A DNA stretch of 64,000 nt from Girardinichthys multiradiatus (Eukaryota; Chordata; Actinopteri; Cyprinodontiformes; Goodeidae): assembly GCF_021462225.1 (NCBI RefSeq), contig NC_061812.1, forward strand, positions 40,887,675 through 40,951,674, in the 5' to 3' direction. Below are positions 10,300 to 19,623 of the stretch, one piece after another. The first letter of the stretch is position 1, and every line of letters starts with the position of its first letter. Under the pieces are notes generated by a model. The model searched no databases. It saw only the letters and a list, made by a program, of their open reading frames with translations, and was not told the DNA's origin. A program made the translations under genes and the position numbers.

Positions 10300-10829
10300 A
10301 GCTTCATCCGGTCTGGTAACATGACGCCATGTTACCGGAAGAGGGAGCTATTGTCTTCTTGTGGTTTTCCCTTCACTGTTTCTCTTTTTATCGTAAAATG
10401 TGATGCACCAATGAGGGGTGCAATCCATTATAATGTCGCTAGAGGGAGCTAAAATACAAACTGGAATCAAACGACGTGATAGGGGTTGATTCACGTTTGT
10501 GTATTTTGGGATTACCATAGAATTTAAATTATTGTCAGATAAGGAATTTCATCAACCGCATGTTGGAGATAATCATAGGAGAATGATAAGAGGGGTCTGA
10601 AATTTGTTTTCTCTTCAGCTTAATCATAAAAAAAATGATCGTTACTATCGACCATATACTGTAGATCCCTGGTGAATGGCGGACGGAGGTAACACCATAG
10701 CTGTCCAAGCAGCGTGTTAAAAGCCCTTAGGAGCTTGTATGTTAAATAACTTAGCGCGCAGACAGCTCCTGAAATATAAAAAAGAGACGTTTCTGTTTTC
10801 TCCGTGTGGATATTAATAGGTAACTTATG
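10300..10829. other. intergenic block with a 9-bp palindrome and two CTCF-like words
   Basis: GGTAACATG (10315-10323) and CATGTTACC (10328-10336) are perfect inverted copies around ACGC. Just after is GGAAGAGGGAGCTA, and CGCTAGAGGGAGC lies at 10437-10449; both resemble the AGAGGGAGC half of CTCF sites. No coding signal. Confidence 0.45.
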
Positions 10830-12060
10830 GCGTATGAGTGAACTGTGGGAATCTCTACCAGAGAGCAACTCCTTCCCTCTCTCTCTCTCTCTCTCTCTCT
10901 GTCTTTGGCGTGATTCCCAGCCCATCTGCGGCCTGGCCTGCGGATTACTGTTTGTTAATGTTTCAATCAGCTGTGTGTTGAGGAATGTGGAGCTATTTAA
11001 CCTGAACTTCCCCAGGTGTGCCGAGGCGCCGCTCAGTCTGGGCCCCGCCGCCCTCTCCTGCCCTTGGCACAAAGCTATCACACAAACACAATCACACACT
11101 GGCCGCGCCGGGGCTGCAGCTGTGCGCATCGCACCGCAGGGAAATGGGAAAAACATTGCACCAGGGAGACAGAATAAATCTTAGAGCGAATTGCCTCGCC
11201 AAAGCTCGTTTTTTAACCGCTGAGGGAGAGAGAGAGGCCGAAACAGAGCTGCAGATTTACGTGATAACATATAGGAACAACACATTTAAATGGTGTGTTA
11301 TGACGTGAAACAAGCCCCCCTTTTAGATTATTATTGTCTTCTTTCCTTATAAACCTTTCTCTATCATTTTCACTCCTGTCGACTATTAAACTGAAGTCAT
11401 TTCGCTTAAAGTTTCAAACAGTCTGCCTATATTTACCAAGGGCTCCACTTCCTCAAGTAATGTGATACTTTAATGGCCCACAGAGAGGCAAATGAGCAAT
11501 TTAACTGCATGGATATGAGCCATTATGTTTACCACCAGCTGCGGTTGGATGTTACCTGCAAAACTGGCCCAAGGGATAAAAGATCCAAGCTGGTTCTGTT
11601 AATAAATTATAAGTATCTGACACACTAAATATTTGTGTTTTGGCCCTCCCATTGCTTGAAACTATTTTAAACTGGTGTTTAAAGTTTAGGAATAGGACAT
11701 AAAAATTTTAAAATCTTTGATATTTCAATTTCCCCCCAAAGTTTGCATTCCCTTTTTCGTAATGAGTATTTGACGTGCTGAAAGTTGGAGCTATAAGAGG
11801 TTTTATTAGAGCATCTATCAAGGATAACAAAAGTTCTACGAGTACAACATTTAAAATTTAGCAGAATATGTTTTTTGGGGATCAAAAACAACTGAAAAAT
11901 GGGTAATCACACCACGAGAAATATTTGCTTGTGTCTGTGCTGGAGTCACACTTCATGCGCATCATTACTGTCAATTAATATGACCAATCAAACATGCCTC
12001 TCACTCCTGAGTCTGCATTAAAGTTGTGCATGGGACACAACTGCCAGACTAAATAAGTAA
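10830..12060. promoter_or_regulatory. candidate regulatory region downstream of id1
   Basis: A GC-richer block (about 10905-11170) and a non-repetitive stretch (about 11450-11600) stand out from AT-rich surroundings. The block holds GGCGCC-N5-GTCTG at 11025-11040, E-box-like CAGCTG words and a (CT)n run at 10877-10900. Open frames on both strands here show no protein family and no splice logic, so I treat them as chance. Regulatory role is inferred from motif content and nearness to id1. Confidence 0.4.
11025..11040 (+). promoter_or_regulatory. Smad1/5-Smad4 bipartite motif GGCGCC-N5-GTCTG
   Basis: GGCGCC at 11025-11030, spacer GCTCA, GTCTG at 11036-11040. This fits the GRCGNC-N5-GTCT(G) arrangement described for BMP-receptor Smad and Smad4 co-binding. 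It lies about 1.5 kb beyond the id1 3' end. Confidence 0.45.
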
Positions 12061-12549
12061 ATGAGGGATATAGCCTTGCCTGTGATATTTATTTTTTTAC
12101 CATTGATGCGACGTGAATAATGTGATAGTCAAGCTAAACAGCTGCTTAGCTTACTAGAAAACCAAGAAACTAAAGGTATTAAAAGCACAATATGTAAATG
12201 ACAAAGCTTAAGAGATATAGGTGTTGCTGTGGTGGCTGAAAGTGGGGCCCAAAATCAAATACCGCTCAGGGACCCATACTATCTATTGCCAGCCCTGGCT
12301 GCCTGAACAACAGCTTCTGGCAGATGTGAGGTGTTTTAGTGACATGTTTTCACTCACACCATAAAATCTTAACCTTTGTCAAAAAACAAACACAGATATT
12401 GCTGTAGCGGTAAATCCTACCAAGAGTTTTTGTTTTATTGGTCAATTTATGGAAACAAAGCTGCCAAATTTTACATCTAAAGTTTATGAAGTTATCCTTT
12501 AAAACCATCTTTCTCTTGGTTGGAAACAGACGCAACACAAGGATTCTTG
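12061..12549. other. AT-rich intergenic DNA
   Basis: No coding frame, clear repeat boundary or regulatory module seen. Confidence 0.6.
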
Positions 12550-13077
12550 TTCAAAAAATAGTGTTCTTGTTTTAATAAAAACGCAAATAATGTACATTGT
12601 AAGAAAACAATATCTTCACATAATGTGGCATTGTAATATACAATACAGTTTGTCACTCAGGAATCTGAGAAATTATTTTTCTTCTTTTACAAAATGTTTG
12701 AATTCTTTATCTGATTTACACAAAATACAAAAGAGCATGACAGAAACACAAGCTTTAGAAACTCTACAAGCAACAGACTAAAGCTGGTTGCTCTGAACTT
12801 TGTCTTGGTCCCCCAGACTAACCCAGTCTCTAGATCTGGACACCATGCACCGCTCTCAGAGCCCTCGGATGAATCGAGAGCTGTGAGTGACAGAGTCCAC
12901 CGCGGCCGGAGGATGTCCAGTCTGATTTTCTAGCATTTGATTTTGGGAGTTTTAAACATCCCTACACAGTTCAAGGCGCTAGATTTCGATGTGGTCCAGA
13001 AGCCACACCAGGTTCGCCTTGTTGCTCCTGCGCGGGCGCACGCTTTTGGGATGATGTGGAAGATGCTCCATCAGCTC
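12550..13077 (-). other. id1: id1 3' UTR
   Basis: Follows the TAA at 13078-13080. The first part is moderately GC-rich and the distal part AU-rich. It ends near an ATTAAA poly(A) signal variant (12571-12576 on the + strand as TTTAAT). A length of roughly 0.5 kb fits id-family UTRs. The end is inferred. Confidence 0.6.
12571..12576 (-). terminator. id1: candidate id1 poly(A) signal ATTAAA
   Basis: On the - strand the sequence reads TTTTTATTAAAACAAG downstream of an AU-rich stretch; ATTAAA is the commonest variant of the hexamer. No canonical AATAAA is closer to the stop. Confidence 0.45.
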
Positions 13078-13113
13078 TTAGCGGCACATTATCCTCTCTT
13101 CTGAGCAGCCATT
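13078..13113 (-). CDS. id1: id1 exon 2 (coding part, 11 codons plus stop)
   Basis: On the - strand a CCCCTTTGCAG acceptor is followed in phase 0 by codons for NGCSEERIMCR and TAA. The ending R-I-M-C-R-stop matches the DRILCR terminus of Id1 proteins. This fixes the true C-terminus: the frame running on past the exon 1 donor (to 13242) is intronic. Too short for ORF detection. Confidence 0.9.
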   Translation of the reverse strand, partial: NGCSEERIMCR

Positions 13114-13310
13114 CTGCAAAGGGGAAGGAAGAGAAGCTAGTGAGTGCATGTTGGTTACACATGGTAAACACATCTGTTTTCAGGCGCTTTTACGCACAGA
13201 TTGGCAACTTTACGCACACCTGCTTTCATGCAGTAAAAGCATTACAAACGTGCATCCTGCTTTATGGGAAGCTCTTGTCTAGTCTGCAACACGTGAGAGG
13301 AGATATTTAC
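13114..13310 (-). other. id1: id1 intron
   Basis: 197-nt intron with GTAAATATCT donor and TTTGCAG acceptor, phase 0. The position just after the helix-loop-helix and C-terminal linker is where id genes carry their coding intron. Confidence 0.9.
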
Positions 13311-13658
13311 CTCCACTGAGATGCTGGCGAGCTCTGCGTTCAGCGTGGTCAGCGGCGTGCGAGGGACCGAGTGCTGCTGGCGATTCTTCTCCGGCTCGTC
13401 CAGCTCGACCTGCAGGTCCCAGATGTAGTCGATGACGTGCTGCAGGATCTCCACCTTGCTCGCCTTTTTGTTGGTGGGCAGGGTGGGCACCAGCTCCTTC
13501 AGCTTGCTGTAGCAGCTGTTCATGTCCTGCAGGAAGACGCTCATCTGCTCGTCCAACAGCGGGATCTTGCATTTGGAGATGGCCAGGCTCTGCTCGGACA
13601 GGCCAATCTCTCCACCGACCTTGCTCTTCAGGGCGCAGGTAGATCCGACAACCTTCAT
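13311..13658 (-). CDS. id1: id1 (inhibitor of DNA binding 1) exon 1
   Basis: Encodes a nuclear HLH protein without a basic region, which dimerises with E proteins and stops them binding DNA. It is a classic immediate target of BMP signalling. The first ATG is at 13658 (MKVVGSTCALKSK, the Id1-type start); an in-frame GTG further upstream is not needed. Exon 1 gives 116 codons and exon 2 adds 11, for 127 residues. In order: an N-terminal tail with LSEQSLAISKCK, then the HLH at about residues 41-85, with helix 1 LLDEQMSVFLQDMNSCYSKL, loop VPTLPTNKKA and helix 2 KVEILQHVIDYIWDLQ. A variable tail ends in ASISVE before the donor. The CALK start and the C-terminus favour id1 over id2, id3 and id4. 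No defect seen. Confidence 0.96.
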
Positions 13659-13755
13659 CTTGTCTGTAGCTTCCACAGATGGCGAGGGTTTAAAAGATAA
13701 GGTGGGCTTCTCCTCCTCTCAGAGATGTCGGCAAGTCTGTGTTGACAGTTCGCAA
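13659..13755 (-). other. id1: id1 5' UTR (approximate)
   Basis: Lies between the first ATG and the position about 30 bp below the TATA box. The transcription start is estimated, not seen. Confidence 0.5.
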
Positions 13756-13780
13756 CGTCCATATGGGGAAGCCTCCTCGG

Positions 13781-13787
13781 CTTTATA
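13781..13787 (-). promoter_or_regulatory. id1: id1 TATA box TATAAAG
   Basis: On the - strand CCTATAAAGCCG sits about 125 bp above the ATG, with GC-rich flanks. Two inverted CCAAT boxes (CCAAT on the + strand at 13838-13842 and 13871-13875) and a GC/KLF-like CACGCCCCC lie just upstream, making a compact promoter. Confidence 0.75.
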
Positions 13788-13837
13788 GGACAGCAGCAGC
13801 TCAGGGGGCGTGTCCGAGCTGTCCCGAAGGAAGACGG

Positions 13838-13875
13838 CCAATGAGAGGCGGTCCAAAGCCGCGCTGTCAGCCAAT
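13838..13875 (-). promoter_or_regulatory. id1: pair of inverted CCAAT (NF-Y type) boxes in the id1 promoter
   Basis: CCAAT on the + strand at 13838-13842 and 13871-13875, 33 bp apart start to start (about three helical turns), 55-90 bp upstream of the TATA box. Paired CCAAT boxes with near-helical spacing are common in TATA promoters bound by NF-Y. Confidence 0.5.
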
Positions 13876-15930
13876 GTCTGCACTCGGCTGGTTATCGGAA
13901 TTTACAATCTGTTTGAGGGATGGCGTTACAAATGGAAACAAATGTGTGTCTTTTATGGGTAATATGTGGGAATCCAGCTGTCCACGGCTTGGGGACTCTG
14001 CAGGTGTGGATTGCCTGGGGACAGTCAATGGGTGGTGAATGCTGGGCCATGCACTGTGAGAATGTGTGTGGGATGGGACGGAATGAATAGGATGAATGGT
14101 TAATGACAATTAGGCCGCCGCAGTGCCCCAGATTTGCCTTTGACAATTGTTGATGGGACTGCAGATGTGCCAGACAATGGTACAGTACATTTAGGGAATT
14201 AATCACACAGGCTGGAGAGAATGACCACCTTTTTCTAACAGGAGTTGTTCAGTATGATTGCTGAGCTGGCCCAAGGATGAAGAGAAATAAGCAGCAAGGG
14301 ACCAGCTCTAGACAGCTATGCTGGGGCAAAAGATCTTAATACAGTCTTATATATTTATTTATTTATTCATTTATTATAAATAACAATACACTATTATTAA
14401 TTAACATATGTTCACTCTGTAGTTGTCATCAATGTGCTCCAAACATACTAAAACTAGACATTGAAAATAAAATGAGAACAACACTTTATTATGTGCTCAA
14501 TGTATGGCCTAAATCCCACAATTCAAGTCTTCTTGATCCTTTTTATAAAACAATTTTCTCATTTCAAGTTGAAATAAACATTTTTGCAAACACGTTGGGA
14601 TCCAACTATAAAATATTTCCTAAATACTCTGAACTTTATAGAGCTTTGTGTTTAATATAACTGACATCACAATCCAGTCTCTTCTGCACAAACCTCACTA
14701 CATATAATTCTGTAGTCTATATTTCCCTCATAGTCTATTGTCAAGCAGTCGGACTTACTTGTAATATTTTAAAGGAGATATTTAGGTAACGTTGCTGGCC
14801 CAAAGGTCACAACTTTTATTAAAATATGATATGGAAATTTTACAGAGAACCCACCTCGGAGCACAAGTACCAGTAAAATGGATCTGGCAGCACCTAATAA
14901 AAAGCTTTTTTAAATCATTTCTCTGGCCGTGTTTCTTATTCTAATCGTCCATTTTAACCAGTAGATTGTTAAGCCTGCCTGAAAGAGTTCCCCCTCAGTA
15001 AAATCAGTCTGTGGAATACCTTTTTAATTTATACTCAACAACACAATGTTGTTTTTTTCACTAAGCAGGGTTACAGAGGGGCTTAACAAAACCATTACAA
15101 ATAATATTTTCATGGTGGCAGCTTTGTCTGAACTGTCTCTAACTGGGATTTATTCATTCATTTTCTTTGTTTAATCGTCGTTGCCGCACGGAGATCACAG
15201 ACCTCTTTTACAAGGAAGACCTTACAAAGATGACAGCAACACATTCTCATTTTGTCGCTCTGTAGAAATGTAGAAACCGGTGCATACAAACGCTTGGTAG
15301 CGCAAGGTTTTCAAATAAACTTTGCAAATAAAAAAATAAACAAAAAAATAAATAAATGGTCAAAGAGGAAAGAGCAGGGTTCAAAATAAATATAACATTT
15401 TTATTATTACAATTTGTGTTTTATCTTTCTTGCTATTTAATATGTAGATGGTGTGAGGTAACTGACGGGATAACAAATAAAAATGTATTTTTTGATTTAG
15501 TTAATTAAAGGAAGCCATTGCAGGCTCTTTAATAAACGATAACACAAATTGTTTTAAATCCAGAATGTGAAAACACTAAAACTGGAAGTTGGCCCCATAT
15601 CACATTCTGCCCTGAGCCCTGTGCAACTTTGGGCTGGCTCTGGCTGGTAGTGGCTTCTTTACTACCAGCCAGTGTATTGAACTGACCTGATCTTTCAGGA
15701 CATAGGAGCGTTGTGATCTGTTTTAGTGATCTGGAAAATTCATCCCAGTGTCACCGCTCTCTGGGTAAAATCTGTGGTTATTAAACTCAAAGCTTTCTTT
15801 ATGCTCACAAAAAGCACAGAGTCTCTATTTTGCGTTGAGCTGAAGGAGAGCCAGTGTGAGCAGCAGCTTCACGGATTCCTTCACATGTTTCTGCAGTGTG
15901 TGCTCAGCCTTGTGTGCACACGAACTCAGA
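13876..15930. other. id1 upstream flank
   Basis: No gene. A non-repetitive stretch near 14095-14220 contains GACAATTAGG, TTTGACAATTGTTGATGG and CCAGACAATGG and could be regulatory. From 14330 to 15600 it is AT-rich with A/T homopolymer and ATTT runs. Confidence 0.5.
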
Positions 15931-15994
15931 TCACATCGCTCTGTTCCGAGGCCTCCTCCTCCTCCTCCTCCCAGATTGTCCAAACAAGCCAGAG

Positions 15995-16010
15995 CAGACT
16001 GGCAGGCGCC
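15995..16010 (-). promoter_or_regulatory. Smad bipartite motif GGCGCC-N5-GTCTG (id1 sense strand)
   Basis: The + strand reads CAGAC, TGGCA, GGCGCC. The reverse complement is a perfect GRCGNC-N5-GTCTG match. Confidence 0.55.
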
Positions 16011-16017
16011 AGCGCGC

Positions 16018-16025
16018 TGACGTCA
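16018..16025. promoter_or_regulatory. full palindromic CRE/ATF site TGACGTCA
   Basis: Perfect eight-base palindrome eight bases from the Smad motif. Binds CREB/ATF family bZIP proteins. Confidence 0.55.
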
Positions 16026-16330
16026 CCCATTCATCCGAGCCTTGACGCCTGTCAGCCTGGCGCCGCTCGGGCGGTCTCCATGGAGATTTCAAACAAGAGG
16101 GCTTGCTCTCTGCAACTCCTCCATTCACCTGCGTGGAGGAGCAGCAGCCATGAGAACAAACCGGCTCCGGAGTTTTTTCTTTTTTTTCTCTTTTTTCCAT
16201 TTATCACCTTAAAGCAACGGGATGAGATTACCGCCCAGCGCACCTGCGGAGCAAAGCGCTGTCAGCCGGTTAACAGCGGGGCAACAAAGGAGGAAGGCTC
16301 CTCATTATGCTGTTTTAACAGGGAATAACT

Positions 16331-17249
16331 GCAGCATTCCTGCAGACAGCCCACTTTCACTGCTTTATGTCCATGCGGTTGCTATAAAGGCTTAAAGCAT
16401 GCATTTTATTTCATCTGCAGGAATTTTCAATTTTATTTATACTGAGCTTTATAAGCTCAATGTAAAGTTCTGCATAAAGAACAGAGACTAAACATTGCCT
16501 ATATAACACACAAAAAAAAAAAACATGGAGCTTTTCATAGTCATGCCTCTTTGGTGTTTATCTACTAAATCTATGTACAGAAATGTATTTTAAGCAACAC
16601 AGAAACAAGTTTTATGGTTAATTCTTATCTCCTTACCACAAAAATTAGAGTAATACTAATCTAAAAACACCAACAAAATTGTGATCATTTTCAAATAAAA
16701 GGTTCTAAAATATTTCTAAGTGAAAGCAGCACTGCTGATTTTAAATATTCTACATAAAGGAAAGCCTGAACACTAGACCTACTGGGGTAAAATTAGCCCG
16801 TTTTGGTTACTTTGGTAACCCAGTCTTTGCTAGAACATGGATTAGTTCAGCGCTGGAATAATTTAACACAATACGGTTGGGTTATGTGTTTAACTCAGTA
16901 TTCTCGGTTAGGTTTCATTCCCCAGAAATTGGTCTAAGATGCTAATGTCTACCTGTAAGCCCATCAAAGAGTGGGTTGAAAAAAAGAAGCCATAATATTA
17001 ATGCTGAACATGTATCATTTGGGTTAAAATATAGGAAAGTATGAATGTTGACCATAGCTAGCATTAGCTCTGCTAACTACTTACCAGGTGAAAGACTAAT
17101 TTTAGTTTTAGCGAACCAGCTGGCTTAACACAACCCACTGACATCAACATAGTTATACAAAAACTATTTATCATTTTAAAATGTCTTCCTTAATCCTGTA
17201 AAAGTCTCATCAGGTTGTTGTATAGTTAAAAATGGCAGCCTGGGAAGAA
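16331..17249. other. AT-rich non-coding DNA
   Basis: No coding exon, repeat boundary or strong motif cluster seen. Confidence 0.6.
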
Positions 17250-17696
17250 TTGCTGCGTTCAATTTGTGCTCGGAAGTCTGTATTTCCGACCTCTGAGTAG
17301 TATATTTCAATTGGAACGCCCCCAAAAGTCAAAATTACGAGTCGGAAAGTTTGGGCAACACTACCATAACTGACTTCTGCATTCAAAATGGTTGCTACTT
17401 TGACTTTCTTTAACTTTCTTACATTGACTGTTTCTATCAATTCTTTATTATTTATGTAAGATTTAGTCAGTAGTACACGTACTACTCTTCAGTGTTTATA
17501 AGATGAGGTGTGTTTGTGTGTATGAAATACCGCGTACAACAGTGTTTCTTATCACTGTTATTGTTACTGCTGTTACAGATGCTAGCAATGCAAACAAAAA
17601 CAAGCAGGATGCTGGAACGCTGGAACTCAAAGATGACGTAAACTTCCCATGTCCGACATGTCCGACATCTGAGGTTAATGGAATGCAGCATCTGAT
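17250..17696. repeat. MITE-like relic with inverted ends
   Basis: Begins GCTGCGTTCAATTTGTGCTCGG and ends with a diverged reversed copy, GTTAATGGAATGCAGC. Inner words TTCCGACCTCTGAG and CCGACATCTGAGG also recur in inverted order. Small, no coding capacity. The superfamily is unknown to me. Confidence 0.45.
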
Positions 17697-18016
17697 CAGA
17701 CTCTATGGGGTAAGAACGCTGTCAAAAACAAGGTGTATGTAAAGACGGAAATGTGTGCATATTAGTCAATAGTTGGGCATAAGTAAAATCCAAAAGAGGT
17801 ATTGTATATTTTCTCTATAGAAAGACCAAGAAACTACGGTACAAAGCCAGGTAATGTTAAAAAGTTTGTATATGTCTTAATGTCGTTAATATATGCTCTT
17901 GGTCCGTCATCTTGGCGCTAGTGCTGCTGTTTCTTCTTCTTCTGCTGGTGGTTCGCAACAAATTCAGAGGTGCATACTGCCACCTACTGTACATCATTGT
18001 ATAACTCCACCCACTA

Positions 18017-19623
18017 CAGGTCCTTCTCAAAATATTAGCATATTGTGATAAAATTCATTATTTTCCATAATGTCATGATGAAAATTTAACATTCATAAAT
18101 TTTAGATTCATTGCACACTAACTGAAATATTTCAGGTCTTTTATTGTCTTAATACGGATGATTGTGGCATACAGCTCATGAAAACCCAAAATTCCTATCT
18201 CACAAAATTAGTATATTTCATCCGACCAATAAAAGAAAAGTGTTTTTAATACAAAAAACGTCAACCTTCAAATAATCATGTACAGTTATGCACTCAATAC
18301 TTGGTCGGGAATCCTTTGGTAGAAATGACTGCTTCAATGCGGCGTGGCATGGAGGCAATCAGCCTGTGGCACTGCTGAGGTCTTATGGAGGCCCAGGATG
18401 CTTCGATAGCGGCCTTTAGCTCATCCAGAGTGTTGGGTCTTGAGTCTCTCAACGTTCTCTTCACAATATCCCACAGATTCTCTATGGGGTTCAGGTCAGG
18501 AGAGTTGGCCGGCCAATTGAGCACAGTGATACCATGGTCAGTAAACCATTTACCAGTGGTTTTGGCACTGTGAGCAGGTGCCAGGTCGTGCTGAAAAATG
18601 AAATCTTCATCTCCATAAAGCTTTTCAGCAGATGGAAGTATGAAGTGCTCCAAAATCTCCTGATAGCTAGCTGCATTGACCCTGCCCTTGATAAAACACA
18701 GTGGACCAACACCAGCAGCTGACACGGCACTCCAGACCATCACTGACTGTGGGTACTTGACACTGGACGTCTGGCATTTTGGAATTTCCTTCTCCCCAGT
18801 CTTCCTCCAGACTCTGGCACCTTGATTTCCGAATGACATGCAGAATTTGCTTTCATCCGAAAAAAGTACTTTGGACCACTGAGCAACAGTCCAGTGCTGC
18901 TTCTCTGTAGCCCAGGTCAGGCGCTTCTGCCGCTGTTTCTGGTTCAAAAGTGGCTTGACCTGGGGAATGCGGCACCTGTAGCCCATTTCCTGCACACGCC
19001 TGTGCACGGTGGCTCTGGATGTTTCTACTCCAGACTCAGTCCACTGCTTCCGCAGGTCCCCCAAGGTCTGGAATCGGCCCTTCTCCACAATCTTCCTCAG
19101 GGTCCGGTCACCTCTTATTGTGCAGCGTTTTCTGCCACACTTTTTCCTTCCCACAGACTTCCCACTGAGGTGCCTTGATACAGCACTCTGGGAACAGCCT
19201 ATTCGTTCAGAAATTTCTTTCTGTGTCTTTCCCTCTTGCTTGAGGGTGTCAATAGTGGCCTTCTGGACAGCAGTCAGGTCGGCAGTCTTACCCATGATTG
19301 GGGTTTTGAGTGATGAACCAGGCTGGGAGTTTTAAAGGCCTCAGGAATCTTTTGCAGGTGTTTAGAGTTAACTCGTTGATTCAGATGATTAGGTTCATAG
19401 CTCATTTAGAGACCCTTTTAATGATATGCTAATTTTGTGAGATAGGAATTTTGGGTTTTCATGAGCTGTATGCCAAAATCATCCGTATTAAGACAATAAA
19501 AGACCTGAAATATTTCAGTTAGTGTGCAATGAATCTAAAATATATGAATGTTAAATTTTCATCATGACATTATGGAAAATAATGAACTTTATCACAATAT
19601 GCTAATATTTTGAGAAGGACCTG
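18017..19623 (-). mobile_element. complete Tc1/mariner transposon (IR/DR type), 1607 bp
   Basis: Flanked by TA at 18015-18016 and 19624-19625. The outer ends CAGGTCCTTCTCAAAATATT and its reverse complement are exact. The terminal repeats run about 200 bp each. The inner part (TCTCACAAAATTAG) echoes the outer part (TCTCAAAATATTAG), as in the IR/DR layout that uses two transposase sites per end. The transposase inside is open. A near-identical copy begins at 63405. Confidence 0.92.
18294..19295 (-). CDS. Tc1-like transposase, intact, 333 aa
   Basis: Cut-and-paste transposase that binds its terminal repeats and inserts at TA. Two helix-turn-helix units form the paired-like DNA-binding part: the first at about residues 24-43 (QKEISERIGCSQSAVSRHL), the second at about 65-105, joined by a basic linker (GRKKCGRKRC). 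The catalytic triad is D147 (FSDESKF), D237 (FQHDLAPAH) and E272 (NPIENLWD). Exactly 34 residues lie between the second D and the E, so this is DD34E, diagnostic of the Tc1 branch. A 333-residue length is normal (about 340 for the family). No stop or frameshift, so it may be functional; expression is not shown. Confidence 0.93.
   Translation of the reverse strand: MGKTADLTAVQKATIDTLKQEGKTQKEISERIGCSQSAVSRHLSGKSVGRKKCGRKRCTIRGDRTLRKIVEKGRFQTLGDLRKQWTESGVETSRATVHRRVQEMGYRCRIPQVKPLLNQKQRQKRLTWATEKQHWTVAQWSKVLFSDESKFCMSFGNQGARVWRKTGEKEIPKCQTSSVKYPQSVMVWSAVSAAGVGPLCFIKGRVNAASYQEILEHFILPSAEKLYGDEDFIFQHDLAPAHSAKTTGKWFTDHGITVLNWPANSPDLNPIENLWDIVKRTLRDSRPNTLDELKAAIEASWASIRPQQCHRLIASMPRRIEAVISTKGFPTKY

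Larger units (their letters stand above)
15931..16330. promoter_or_regulatory. CpG-rich regulatory block upstream of id1 with Smad and ATF/CREB motifs
   Basis: In a 400-bp GC-rich island the sequence shows CAGAC-N5-GGCGCC at 15995-16010 (GGCGCC-N5-GTCTG on the id1 sense strand), the full CRE TGACGTCA at 16018-16025, GACGCC at 16044-16049, CTGTCAGCCTGGCGCCG at 16049-16065 and GTCT at 16074-16077. The 17-mer differs by one base from what I recall of the mouse Id1 BMP-response element, and an ATF site close to Smad sites is known in mammalian ID1. It lies about 2.3 kb above the predicted start. Open frames over it show no protein homology. Confidence 0.65.

Noticed and set aside
10620..11308. 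Open frames of 96-178 codons on both strands
   Set aside because: They depend on a CT repeat and GC-rich composition, overlap each other and show no domain or splice context. Treated as a regulatory block.
13242..13310. Extension of the id1 frame past residue 116 to 13242
   Set aside because: A GTAAAT donor lies at 13310 and a phase-matched exon 2 gives the conserved C-terminus, so this extension is intron.
13371..13788. Frames on the + strand across id1 exon 1
   Set aside because: Antisense shadows of the HLH coding sequence. No family match.
15726..16328. 200-codon + strand frame
   Set aside because: Covers the Smad/ATF block and low-complexity TCC and T runs. No similarity to any family I know.
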